64,000 nucleotides of DNA from Phocaeicola faecalis (GCF_021730445.1 NZ_JADNRM010000011.1:17120-81119), one strand, 5' to 3'; shown: positions 1 to 7,732, counted from the first letter of the stretch. Made by a program: numbers and translations. Notes: generated from the sequence alone by a model not told the origin.

Positions 1-164
1 AAATAAAAAGGTTGTGTCAATACATTGATACAACCTTTTTTATATACAAAGCCGCGACTATCCCCTTCCAGTGAACCAAACCACAAAGCACCAGTCTCAT
101 CTTGATAGATAGAGATGATATCGGAACAGTCAGAGACCCCTGTGGGTGATAAGGAGACAGTCAT
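1..164 (-). pseudogene. Propeller-domain protein fragment (Reg_prop-like), runs off left edge
   Basis: The minus strand reads open from an ATG at 164 to the left edge. It contains DIISIYQDETGALWFGSL followed by a glycine-rich turn, which resembles the repeat of two-component regulator propellers (V-x-x-I-x-x-D-x-x-G-x-LW-F/I-G). The first ATG overlaps the outer end of a repeat element (163-533), and an in-frame stop lies inside that element, so no signal peptide or earlier blades are present. The gene therefore looks truncated at its 5' end by the element. The frame also passes through a terminator-like hairpin at 7-42, so the left part may be non-coding. Alternatives are a short intact protein or a chance open frame. 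The blade-like motif is seen; the truncation is inferred. Confidence 0.42.
7..42. terminator. Bidirectional hairpin terminator
   Basis: A stem AAAGGTTGTGTCA pairs with TGATACAACCTTT around a 6-base loop, with one G-T mismatch. A run of T follows on the plus strand and a run of A precedes, so it could stop transcription from either side. It overlaps the open minus-strand frame described for 1-164. Confidence 0.55.
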
Positions 165-533
165 TATTCTTGGGGGGAGGTAACATATCAATCAAACACC
201 TGTCGCCTGATGTTGTCTCCTCCGGTTTTCAACCTCTGCATACGTTTTTTGAGCTCCCTAAGTCGTTTCATTAGCCGGACTAAACGTTTTCGTCCTTTCG
301 GTTATGCCTGTCTGTCCGTCGGATTACTACAGTCTCCGGCAGTGGACTGTACGGTCTACGTCAATGGACTGTACGGTCTACGTCAATGGACTGTACGGTC
401 CACTGCAACGGACTATACAGTCCGCTGCCGGAGACTGTAATAATCTTCCGTTTAAAAGACCTTGACCGACCCTAAGAAACGGCTTATTCTTCCCTTTGTT
501 TGTGATATGATATTTGCTCCCCCCAAGAATAAT
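163..533 (+). repeat. Intergenic palindromic repeat element, copy A (MITE-like)
   Basis: This copy is bounded by a perfect 17-bp terminal inverted repeat, ATTATTCTTGGGGGGAG (163-179) and its complement (517-533); the similarity continues inward imperfectly. Inside is a second inverted pair (TAAGTCGTTTCATTAG near 259-274 against CTAAGAAACGGCTTA near 472-486) and a third (324-346 against 421-443, 21 of 23 matching). The centre holds four tandem 22-bp units (343-364, 365-386, 387-408, 409-430), each with a 14-bp near-palindrome such as GGACTGTACGGTCC. No target duplication is evident. Related copies lie at 24425-24640, 44691-45066 and 61322-61605. Confidence 0.85.
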
Positions 534-903
534 AAAAAACAGGACAATGTGCCGCCAAAAGCTTCACCGTCTTTTAGAAAAAGACTTTGTTCTTTTTTAA
601 AAAGAACAAGATGTTTTGCGGAAAGACCAAGGTCTTTTTTCAACACACTTTCCTCTGAATTTTCTCGCAGATTTAATGAATAAATTGAGTCCCAAAAGAA
701 AGTTGACAAGACTTCCTTTCACGTTTCACAAGCACCGGGAACTTGCTGTTCATAAGGGTTTCCGTGTGAAAGCAATCCATTCACCTCTTAAAAGTTCTTT
801 TCACCCAAAAAGCCGATGAATAAAGGGTTTCAGAGAGTGAAACGTGTGAAAGCAACTTGATATCAACTTTTTCTTGAAAGCATTCTTATTGCAAAAAAAG
901 ACA
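534..903. other. Intergenic region with hairpins and short direct repeats, no gene seen
   Basis: No convincing gene is present; the open frames here are short and have no recognisable features. Three small inverted repeats stand in a row: GTCTTTT/AAAAGAC (569-585), an 11-bp-arm palindrome TTGTTCTTTTT/AAAAAGAACAA (587-609), and AAAGACC/GGTCTTT followed by T (622-640). A 13-bp direct repeat CGTGTGAAAGCAA occurs at 763-775 and 843-855. Confidence 0.6.
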
Positions 904-1449
904 TCAGGGTATTTGCAATAACTTATGAGTCTGCAGGCTCAACCGCCATTCGGGATGCTTCAGAATATAAGCTATTACTTCCTCGGTATTGGAACAGGAA
1001 CAAGGCTGCATAAAATAATACCGAGCAGGCAAATCCAGATAAACAGATACATCTTGTCCTACATAGACAACCTTCACCTCATCTATATGGTTTAACTTTA
1101 TTTCCCCTCCTTCTTTTGGCGAACAAGTCACCCAGTCTATATTGTTCGGCAGCACACACGTACCGTTAGTCTCGACACAGACATATTTTCCTTCATTATG
1201 CAAAGCATCCACCAAAGCTTCGTCAATCCACAAACCCGGTTCGCCACCGGTAAGAATAACCATAGGAGCAGGATACTTAACGACTTCCGATATTATTTCT
1301 TCATCGCTCATCATTACCCCGTCTTCATGTGACGTATCGCAAAAAGAACACTTCATATTGCATCCCGAAAAGCGGACAAATATGGCAGGAATACCTGTAT
1401 GATATCCTTCACCCTGCAAACTATAAAAAATCTCATTAATCTTTTTCAT
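904..1449 (-). CDS. queE: 7-carboxy-7-deazaguanine synthase QueE
   Basis: This is a radical SAM enzyme that converts 6-carboxytetrahydropterin into 7-carboxy-7-deazaguanine, a step on the way to preQ0 and queuosine. The 181-residue protein shows the radical SAM cluster motif CNMKCSFC (Cys30, Cys34, Cys37) after the family N-terminus FYSLQGEG, then TGGEP for SAM binding. The length fits the short QueE class. It overlaps the 3' end of queD by 14 bases, so the two are translated together and supply consecutive steps. queC and queF are not in the window. The family call is secure from motifs and neighbour. Confidence 0.93.
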   Translation of the reverse strand: MKKINEIFYSLQGEGYHTGIPAIFVRFSGCNMKCSFCDTSHEDGVMMSDEEIISEVVKYPAPMVILTGGEPGLWIDEALVDALHNEGKYVCVETNGTCVLPNNIDWVTCSPKEGGEIKLNHIDEVKVVYVGQDVSVYLDLPARYYFMQPCSCSNTEEVIAYILKHPEWRLSLQTHKLLQIP

Positions 1450-1768
1450 ATATCACAGTATTACCTTCCGATTCACGGACTTCAACTTTAAAACAAAAGG
1501 GTATTTGCCCACAAATCCAATGTGCAATATTTTCGGCCGTAGGATTAAATTGAAGTACCTCATTCAGATTTTGATGATCCAAACGCCCCATCACAGCCTC
1601 TTTGATATGGGTAAAGTCCACCACCATTCCGTCTTCATTCAGCACCTCCGAACGGCAATAAACTGTAATAATCCAATTGTGACCATGCAAATTCTCACAT
1701 TTACTTCTATACGAAAGTTTCAGGCTGTGCGAAGCCGATACTTCCATTCGCTTAATTACTGTATACAT
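1436..1768 (-). CDS. queD: 6-carboxy-5,6,7,8-tetrahydropterin synthase QueD
   Basis: QueD converts dihydroneopterin triphosphate to 6-carboxytetrahydropterin, the substrate of QueE encoded just downstream. The 110-residue protein has the zinc ligands His14, His28 and His30 (the last two in LHGHNW), the catalytic Cys24, and the LDHQNLNE segment with the Asp-His pair of the PTPS fold. It is near the usual size for the family. A possible promoter -7 box (TATCTTTG on the minus strand, 1826-1833) lies about 58 bp upstream. Together with queE it makes a two-gene operon. Confidence 0.92.
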   Translation of the reverse strand: MYTVIKRMEVSASHSLKLSYRSKCENLHGHNWIITVYCRSEVLNEDGMVVDFTHIKEAVMGRLDHQNLNEVLQFNPTAENIAHWICGQIPFCFKVEVRESEGNTVIYEKD

Positions 1769-1825
1769 TGCTTTAGTTTATATTTAGAAAGAACTTACAC
1801 CTAATGTCACCTCGGTGTGTAGATG

Positions 1826-1833
1826 CAAAGATA
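1826..1833 (-). promoter_or_regulatory. Possible -7 box for queD-queE
   Basis: On the minus strand the bases read TATCTTTG, an exact match to the Bacteroides TAnnTTTG box. No TTTG is found at the expected -33 position, so support is partial. Confidence 0.4.
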
Positions 1834-1888
1834 CATTATAAAATCTAAGAATATAGAACAGTAATCCGTATTTTTTCATTTTTTGGTC

Positions 1889-1896
1889 TATATTTG
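1889..1896 (+). promoter_or_regulatory. Possible -7 box for the DUF454 gene
   Basis: TATATTTG matches TAnnTTTG exactly. It ends only 5 bases before the ATG at 1902, so transcription from it would give an almost leaderless mRNA. No matching -33 TTTG is seen at 19-bp spacing. Confidence 0.4.
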
Positions 1897-1901
1897 CATC
1901 C

Positions 1902-2264
1902 ATGAAAATTTTCTATACCGTCACAGGAACGATATCACTGGCATTAGGCATTATTGGCATCTTTGTACCTCTTCTGCCTACCACCCCCTTTTTATTGTTA
2001 TCCGCCGCACTCTATTTTCGCGGTTCTCCACGTCTGTACAGTTGGCTAATCCATCAAAAACAACTGGGACCTTATATTAAAAATTTCCGTGAATACCGCG
2101 CCATCCCCTTACGCGCAAAAGTTATTTCCGTATCACTGATATGGATAACCCTAAGTTATTGCATTTTCCAAATAGCTCCTTATCTTTGGTTGAAAATTGT
2201 ATTACTTGCCATAGCCATTGGTACCACTTGGCATATTCTTTCATATAAAACACTGAAAAAGTAA
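1902..2264 (+). CDS. DUF454 (YbaN-like) inner membrane protein
   Basis: This is a 120-residue integral membrane protein of the YbaN/DUF454 family. The hallmark N-terminal segment GIIGIFVPLLPTTPFLLLS is present, followed by RGSPRLYSWL and a C-terminal pair of hydrophobic helices (about residues 73-110). The molecular function of the family is unknown. It starts at the first ATG after a Bacteroides-type -7 box, and it is separate from the divergent queD and from the downstream coiled-coil gene, which has its own promoter. Confidence 0.85.
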   Translation: MKIFYTVTGTISLALGIIGIFVPLLPTTPFLLLSAALYFRGSPRLYSWLIHQKQLGPYIKNFREYRAIPLRAKVISVSLIWITLSYCIFQIAPYLWLKIVLLAIAIGTTWHILSYKTLKK

Positions 2265-2350
2265 ACCGGCAAGGAGGCAGTAAAAAAGGAGTCGTAAAAG
2301 ACTGAAAAAAAAGTTTTTTGACCGGAATTGATAAATTCCCCTCAAAATAT

Positions 2351-2381
2351 TTTCTTGTTTGCTTTCAATCCTATATATTTG
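2351..2381 (+). promoter_or_regulatory. Bacteroides-type promoter for the coiled-coil/zapA genes
   Basis: TTTC (2351-2354) is followed after 19 bp by TATATTTG (2374-2381), close to the TTTG-N19-TAnnTTTG consensus. It places the start of transcription near 2388, so the upstream in-frame start at 2359 cannot be used and the ATG at 2401 is preferred. Confidence 0.6.
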
Positions 2382-2400
2382 TGTACAATTTTGGTATAAA

Positions 2401-2697
2401 ATGACTGAAGAAGACAAAAAGCTATTAAGTACTTTTGAAGCAAGACTGAGACATTTTATGTATTTGCACGATGAATTAACGCGTGAAAATGCTCAGTTAA
2501 AGCAACTTCTCGCCGAAAAAGACGAAAAGATAGAACAGGTAGAAGATAGTCGCAAAGAATTGGAAGTAATGTATACCAATTTAAAAATGGCTAGGACAAT
2601 CAGTATCCACGATAATGATATCAAAGATACGAAGCAAAGGTTGTCAAAGCTCGTGCGTGAAGTCGACAGATGCATCGCTTTATTAAAAGGCCAATAG
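2401..2697 (+). CDS. Small coiled-coil protein upstream of zapA
   Basis: The 98-residue protein is predicted to be almost entirely helical, with heptad-like charged repeats (LTRENAQLKQLLAEKDEK at about residues 25-42) and no signal or membrane segment. It sits 25 bp ahead of zapA behind one shared promoter. Its size and coiled-coil character recall ZapB-like division proteins, but no clear family signature is seen, so a cell division role is inferred from context only. The chosen ATG follows the promoter; an earlier in-frame start would lie upstream of the -7 box. Confidence 0.75.
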   Translation: MTEEDKKLLSTFEARLRHFMYLHDELTRENAQLKQLLAEKDEKIEQVEDSRKELEVMYTNLKMARTISIHDNDIKDTKQRLSKLVREVDRCIALLKGQ

Positions 2698-2722
2698 GAT
2701 TTTAAAACAATAAAACGATAGT

Positions 2723-3019
2723 ATGATGGACGATGTGATGAAAATACATTTACTGATTGACAACGAAAGATACCCTTTAACTATTCGTCGGGAAGATGAA
2801 CTGTTATATAGGAACGCTGCCAAACAGATTGATAATAAACTAAACAAATACCGTAGCCGTTTTCCTGATTTCAGCCCCACAAGGCATTGGGCAATGGCTG
2901 CGTTGGAATTAGCTTTTGAAAACATTTCTATGAAAGACAGAAATAATACTGAACCTTATCAGGAGAAGTTGAAAGAGCTGACGAAAGAGATAGAGCAGTA
3001 TCTTAGTAAAAACGAATAG
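2723..3019 (+). CDS. zapA: Cell division protein ZapA
   Basis: ZapA binds and bundles FtsZ at midcell. This 98-residue cytoplasmic protein has the ZapA N-terminal domain (IHLLIDNERYPLTI, then RNAAKQIDNKLNKYR) and a C-terminal helical segment ending in LKELTKEIEQYL that would dimerise as a coiled coil. It follows the small coiled-coil gene by 25 bp and ends before a strong terminator at 3045-3101. Two ATG codons stand in tandem at the start; the first was taken. Confidence 0.88.
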   Translation: MMDDVMKIHLLIDNERYPLTIRREDELLYRNAAKQIDNKLNKYRSRFPDFSPTRHWAMAALELAFENISMKDRNNTEPYQEKLKELTKEIEQYLSKNE

Positions 3020-3044
3020 TTTAAATTTTTAAATTAAGGATATT

Positions 3045-3101
3045 CACGCACAACTTAACTGTCAAGAGAAGGGTTCTTGACAGAATGGTTGTGCGTTTTT
3101 T
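3045..3101 (+). terminator. Terminator after zapA
   Basis: A nested hairpin is present: CGCACAAC pairs with GTTGTGCG (3088-3095), with an inner CTGTCAAG/CTTGACAG stem, followed by a run of six or more T. It separates zapA from rny and rules out an rny start at 3077 inside the stem. Confidence 0.85.
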
Positions 3102-3121
3102 ATTTATATAAATTAATAACA

Positions 3122-4657
3122 ATGGTAACAACAGTAATAATAGCAATTGTGTGTTTCGCTGTAGGTGGTGGGTTATCATACATGCTTTTCAGATATGGCC
3201 TGAAATCGAAGTATGACATCATCATTAAGGAAGCACAAACAGAAGCTGAAGTAATCAAGAAGAACAAGCTTCTCGAAGTTAAGGAGAAATTCTTAAATAA
3301 AAAGGCGGATTTGGAAAAAGAGGTTGCATTGCGCAACCAGAAAATCCAGCAAGCCGAAAACAAATTGAAACAGCGCGAACTGATGCTGAATCAGAAACAG
3401 GAAGAAGTACAGCGCAAACGTACAGAAGCTGAAGCTATCAAGGAAAACTTGGAAGCGCAAATTGTGATTGTAGACAAGAAGAAAGAAGAATTGGACAAAC
3501 TGCAAATGCAGGAACGCGAAAAACTGGAAGCACTGTCCGGTTTGTCTGCCGAGGAAGCAAAAGAACGTTTGGTGGAATCTTTGAAAGAGGAAGCCAAAAC
3601 CCAAGCTGCCTCTTATATTAATGATATTATGGACGACGCCAAGTTGACAGCCAACAAGGAAGCCAAACGAATCGTCATCCAGTCCATTCAGCGAGTTGCC
3701 ACAGAAACAGCAATCGAAAACTCCGTCACTGTATTCCATATTGAATCAGATGAAATCAAAGGTCGTATCATCGGCCGTGAAGGACGCAATATTCGTGCTT
3801 TGGAAGCTGCAACAGGCGTTGAAATTGTAGTGGACGACACTCCGGAAGCTATCGTACTTTCCGCATTCGACCCGGTTCGTCGCGAAATTGCCCGCCTAGC
3901 ACTTCATCAGTTGGTAACAGACGGACGTATTCATCCGGCACGTATCGAAGAAGTGGTTGCCAAAGTACGCAAACAAGTAGAAGATGAAATCATCGAAACC
4001 GGTAAGCGTACCACTATCGACTTGGGTATTCATGGTTTACACCCCGAATTAATCCGTATCATCGGTAAAATGAAATATCGTTCTTCCTATGGTCAGAACT
4101 TATTACAGCATGCACGAGAAACTGCAAACCTCTGCGCTGTAATGGCATCAGAATTGGGACTGAATCCGAAGAAAGCCAAACGTGCCGGACTCTTGCATGA
4201 TATTGGTAAAGTGCCAGATGAAGAACCTGAATTGCCACACGCACTGCTGGGTATGAAGATAGCCGAGAAATACAAAGAAAAACCGGATATTTGCAACGCT
4301 ATCGGTGCTCACCATGACGAGACGGAAATGACCAGTTTGCTAGCTCCTATCGTTCAGGTATGTGACGCTATCTCAGGTGCACGTCCGGGAGCGCGCCGAG
4401 AAATTGTAGAGGCATATATCAAACGCTTGAATGACCTCGAACAGTTGGCAATGTCTTATCCGGGAGTAACAAAGACCTACGCCATCCAAGCCGGTCGTGA
4501 ATTGCGTGTTATCGTAGGTGCCGACAAGATTGACGATAAGCAAACCGAAAGCCTGTCAGGAGAAATAGCAAAGAAGATTCAAGATGAGATGACTTATCCG
4601 GGACAAGTGAAAATTACGGTTATCCGCGAGACACGTGCGGTAAGCTTCGCCAAATAA
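3122..4657 (+). CDS. rny: Ribonuclease Y
   Basis: RNase Y is a membrane-anchored endoribonuclease that starts mRNA decay. The 511-residue protein has an N-terminal membrane helix (about residues 3-24), a long charged coiled coil (about 25-190), a KH RNA-binding domain ([15 protein letters not shown], about 210-225) and an HD domain with LLHDIGK (His359-Asp360). This is the full domain order and normal length of the family. The ATG at 3122 is chosen because an upstream in-frame start lies inside the zapA terminator. A terminator follows at 4688. Confidence 0.95.
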   Translation: MVTTVIIAIVCFAVGGGLSYMLFRYGLKSKYDIIIKEAQTEAEVIKKNKLLEVKEKFLNKKADLEKEVALRNQKIQQAENKLKQRELMLNQKQEEVQRKRTEAEAIKENLEAQIVIVDKKKEELDKLQMQEREKLEALSGLSAEEAKERLVESLKEEAKTQAASYINDIMDDAKLTANKEAKRIVIQSIQRVATETAIENSVTVFHIESDEIKGRIIGREGRNIRALEAATGVEIVVDDTPEAIVLSAFDPVRREIARLALHQLVTDGRIHPARIEEVVAKVRKQVEDEIIETGKRTTIDLGIHGLHPELIRIIGKMKYRSSYGQNLLQHARETANLCAVMASELGLNPKKAKRAGLLHDIGKVPDEEPELPHALLGMKIAEKYKEKPDICNAIGAHHDETEMTSLLAPIVQVCDAISGARPGARREIVEAYIKRLNDLEQLAMSYPGVTKTYAIQAGRELRVIVGADKIDDKQTESLSGEIAKKIQDEMTYPGQVKITVIRETRAVSFAK

Positions 4658-4687
4658 TATCGAATAAAACTGAATTTTATTTATACA

Positions 4688-4722
4688 GAGGATGTTTCAT
4701 CAAAACTGGGACATCCTCTTTT
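4688..4722 (+). terminator. Terminator after rny
   Basis: GAGGATGT (4688-4695) pairs with ACATCCTC (4711-4718) and is followed by TTTT. It separates rny from the downstream lipoprotein gene and rules out a start at 4692. Confidence 0.8.
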
Positions 4723-4742
4723 CATTCCCCTCCAATACCCTC

Positions 4743-6362
4743 ATGAAGTTACAGTCTCTTCCGATACTTTCCTTACTCTTCTTCTTTACTGCCTGTTCTG
4801 TACGAGAAGATACCCTATGGCTGCAAAAAGCTGAACAATTCTATGCAGACAAACAAATAGACAGCACCCTCACTTACTTAAACAGAATCGTACCCGAAGA
4901 ATTAGGAGGAGAAGACGTTTACACCTATTGGCGGATTCAGTTCAGCGTCGCCCCCCAGCCTTTCATCCTGCATTCCTCTGAGAAAATAGAAAAGTTGTCC
5001 CAACATTATGAAAAGATGAAAGATACAATAAACTTGAGAGAGATAAACCACATAAAATACAGACAATTCCTATACAACCAAGTATATGATAAAGCCGATT
5101 CCATGCTTCAAATAATCGAAAAAGAAGCCATCGTACAACAATGTCCCAAAGAGCTTGTACGCACTTATATCTATAAAACACAATTCTTTAAACAAATAGG
5201 AAGGGCAGATTCTACTTTGGCTTACATCAACAAAAAGATGGCAATAGACACCACCCATCTACACCTCAAACATTATTATCGGGAAAAAGCCCAGACACTA
5301 CTCGGGCTAAGAGAATTTGAAGTCGCAAAAGAAATGCTGGATTCTGCCAAAGCCTATGCCACAAGAGATAAAGATAGCGAATTCGCATATAGCCTTGCCA
5401 AAGAATACACCGACCTATATGTAGCTCAAAGGCAGTTCTCCGAAGCCCTGCAATCCTTACAACAGTCCCGCCGGAACATGAAACGCAGTGACATTCCTCT
5501 GCACAACATGTACAAAGCCCATGTTTATGAACTCATGCACCAGCAAGACTCCGCCTGCTATTACTACAATCTGGTATCCCAGTCAAGCAATATATTCTTG
5601 GCAAGCGAAGCCGCACTACGCCTCTCTTATCTGTACGAGCAAAGCGGATCTCCCGAAAAGGCATTCCGCAAACATGAAAATGCTATTGCTTTCCTTCACA
5701 ACATCTACTCAGCCTATAACAATCAGGCCAGTGCCAGCCAGTTTAACGAGCTGAAACTGGAAACAGAAATCAATGCATTGGAAATTGTACGCCAACGCCA
5801 TATCAATCTCATATTGCTGCTCACATTCATCCTCTCAATGATTGTCACCGCTTTCTTGTATTATCTCCAATACAAGAAAAAAGAGGAAATGAAAAGAATC
5901 CTCCAACAGGAAAGCGAACGGCTAAAGCAAGAAAACAAACTACTGAAACAAGCGGAAGAACTAAGCGTCCTCAGAGAGAAGGCAAGCATGTTACGCGAAG
6001 AACTGCTTCGTAAGATGGAAGTGTTCAAAAAACTGCCCTCTTTGGACAACGATACGGAAGAAGATAAAAACAGTAATCGGCAAATATCATTAACAGAAAA
6101 TGAATGGCGGGAAATAAGAGTCGTACTCGACAGTAACTATGACCATTTCACAACCCGCCTGAAACAGAAATTTCCCACATTGAGTATAGCGGACATTAAC
6201 TTCTGCTGCCTGATAAAAATCAATGTCAGCCTACACGATATGTCGAACATTTACTGTATAAGCCGAAACTCTGTCAGCAAAAAAAAGCTACGCATGAAAG
6301 AAAAGCTCGGTATCACCTCCAATGAAGGAATTTCATTGGACGAATACCTGCAAAAGTATTAA
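4743..6362 (+). CDS. TPR membrane regulator with C-terminal LuxR-like HTH
   Basis: This 539-residue protein starts with a lipoprotein-type signal (FFFTACS, Cys about residue 18). TPR-like helical repeats fill about residues 25-330. A membrane helix follows (LILLLTFILSMIVTAFLYYL, about 358-377), then a coiled coil (about 380-435). The C-terminal domain reads DINFCCLIKINVSLHDMSNI and then ISRNSVSKKKLRMKEKLG, typical of the HTH that ends many Bacteroides TPR regulators. The layout suggests a one-component sensor that spans the inner membrane and binds DNA. The neighbouring propeller lipoprotein may be its target or partner; that link is inferred. Confidence 0.75.
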   Translation: MKLQSLPILSLLFFFTACSVREDTLWLQKAEQFYADKQIDSTLTYLNRIVPEELGGEDVYTYWRIQFSVAPQPFILHSSEKIEKLSQHYEKMKDTINLREINHIKYRQFLYNQVYDKADSMLQIIEKEAIVQQCPKELVRTYIYKTQFFKQIGRADSTLAYINKKMAIDTTHLHLKHYYREKAQTLLGLREFEVAKEMLDSAKAYATRDKDSEFAYSLAKEYTDLYVAQRQFSEALQSLQQSRRNMKRSDIPLHNMYKAHVYELMHQQDSACYYYNLVSQSSNIFLASEAALRLSYLYEQSGSPEKAFRKHENAIAFLHNIYSAYNNQASASQFNELKLETEINALEIVRQRHINLILLLTFILSMIVTAFLYYLQYKKKEEMKRILQQESERLKQENKLLKQAEELSVLREKASMLREELLRKMEVFKKLPSLDNDTEEDKNSNRQISLTENEWREIRVVLDSNYDHFTTRLKQKFPTLSIADINFCCLIKINVSLHDMSNIYCISRNSVSKKKLRMKEKLGITSNEGISLDEYLQKY

Positions 6363-6458
6363 TTGTCCATCATAAAAGATAGCTAAACAGCTAATATACA
6401 GCAATATAATATTTCATAGTTGTCCATCACGATTTTATAATCAGATTCCTTTCATTCC

Positions 6459-6466
6459 TAACTTTG
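6459..6466 (+). promoter_or_regulatory. Possible -7 box for the propeller lipoprotein gene
   Basis: TAACTTTG matches TAnnTTTG exactly, 24 bp before the ATG at 6491. No good -33 TTTG is seen. Confidence 0.45.
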
Positions 6467-6490
6467 CGGTAAATTTTAAAACAACAAAGT

Positions 6491-7732
6491 ATGAAACCAC
6501 ATTTATTTTTTGTGCTGGCTACCTTAATGATAACAGCCTGCAACAGCAAACAAAAAGAGAACGACAACACAGCATCAGGCGATTCAAGAATATGGAACGA
6601 GCTGCCTACTGTGGCAGCCAAAGTGGAAACAAACGGAACCACCCTCATGGTATGCGACTGGACAGCCGTTAAAGATTCCATCCACCTGCCACTCAGTTAT
6701 TTCATCGAAGATTTGGAAATTGTAAAGTTGGACAATAAGGACGAAGCCCTGGTAAGGAACAGTAGTGTAGTCGTATCAGACAACTACATCCTAATCCACT
6801 GTTCTCAAAACATACCTTTCAAATTATTCGACCGTAAAGGGAAGTTCTTGCGTAACATCGGCTCAGTGGGAAACGGTCCCGGAGAATACACTCAGGTAGG
6901 GCCTTTTCAACTGGATGAAAAACACAACCGCATCTACCTCATGCCATGGAATGCAACCAAACTCATCACTTACAATCTGAACGGAGAGTTGCAAAAAGAC
7001 ATTCCACTGATAGGTGAATCGGAAAAATGGGTACTCCCCAAATCCGTATTCCATGTAGACGGAGACAAAGGGCAAATTACTGTAGCCACACTGCCTTGGA
7101 AAAATAATCCAAGAATGATTTGGGTGCAAGACTTCGAAGGCAACCGCCTTGCCGAACTTCCTCCCATGAAAGAGATGAAGCCCGATTACAGCAACGACAT
7201 TTACCATAACAACAACACGGAAGCCTTCGATTTCTCCTTTCTGGACTTTCATATAGAAAAAGCTGATACCTTGTATCACTACGACTATACCCAGAATAAG
7301 CTGCAACCGACCTTTACCATCCATTTTTCTAGTGGAAAAGCTCCAATTCACTGGCAATACGAATACCCGACTTGCTTTATTGGGACTGTTGTAGGAAAAA
7401 TGGAGCAAACAGACAATCACGGCAGTAGCGAAACAAGAGAGCACCGAAACTTTATTGTAGACAAGAAAACGCTGAAAGGAGGATTATACAAAGTGTACAA
7501 TGACTTTTTGGGAAACGGAGAAACTTTTTGGTTCGCAAGTTGCCGAAATGGGCATTATATTCGAAACATCGATCCCAACGTATTGAAAGAAGAACTGGAG
7601 GAAGCACTTAAGAAAACCGACCTGTCACCCGAAATGAAGGAAAAAATCAGCACACTGGCAGGCTCCATCCAAGAGAATGACAATAACTACCTGTTGATTG
7701 GCCGTATGAAGCAAACAAACAATAGCCATTAA
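6491..7732 (+). CDS. 6-bladed beta-propeller lipoprotein
   Basis: This 413-residue protein begins with a lipoprotein signal (LATLMITACNSK, Cys about residue 17). It contains NHL-like propeller blades: FDRKGKFLRNIGSVGNGPGEY (about residues 113-133), a blade reading HNRIYLMPWNATKLITYNLNG, and later LDFHIEKADTLYHYDY. These are the marks of the Bacteroides 6-bladed beta-propeller family, which usually sits near TPR/HTH or anti-sigma regulators. Its ligand is unknown. It follows the TPR/HTH regulator by 128 bp with its own -7 box. A related gene lies at 43430-44554. Confidence 0.8.
   Translation: MKPHLFFVLATLMITACNSKQKENDNTASGDSRIWNELPTVAAKVETNGTTLMVCDWTAVKDSIHLPLSYFIEDLEIVKLDNKDEALVRNSSVVVSDNYILIHCSQNIPFKLFDRKGKFLRNIGSVGNGPGEYTQVGPFQLDEKHNRIYLMPWNATKLITYNLNGELQKDIPLIGESEKWVLPKSVFHVDGDKGQITVATLPWKNNPRMIWVQDFEGNRLAELPPMKEMKPDYSNDIYHNNNTEAFDFSFLDFHIEKADTLYHYDYTQNKLQPTFTIHFSSGKAPIHWQYEYPTCFIGTVVGKMEQTDNHGSSETREHRNFIVDKKTLKGGLYKVYNDFLGNGETFWFASCRNGHYIRNIDPNVLKEELEEALKKTDLSPEMKEKISTLAGSIQENDNNYLLIGRMKQTNNSH

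Noticed and set aside
343-430. CRISPR-like array
   Set aside because: The units abut at 22 bp without variable spacers, and no cas genes are near.
210-440. A 76-codon frame in copy A, with similar frames in copies C and D
   Set aside because: The 22-bp units are not a multiple of three and vary from three to four between copies, so a frame through them is not kept. The likeness comes from the DNA repeat.
452-709. A possible small protein gene in the left spacer
   Set aside because: It spans the end of a repeat element and several hairpins, and the sequence has no recognisable domain or start context.
1505-1804. A plus-strand frame opposite queD
   Set aside because: It is antisense to a recognised queuosine gene.
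3020-3121. 6S RNA between zapA and rny, as in some bacteria
   Set aside because: The gap is only about 100 bases and is filled by a terminator hairpin.
3077-3121. Upstream start of rny
   Set aside because: It lies inside the zapA terminator stem; the ATG at 3122 fits the membrane helix.
4692-4742. Upstream start of the TPR/HTH gene
   Set aside because: It is inside the rny terminator; the later ATG begins a lipoprotein signal.
6863-7444. A 193-codon minus-strand frame
   Set aside because: It is antisense to the propeller lipoprotein gene and shows no domain.
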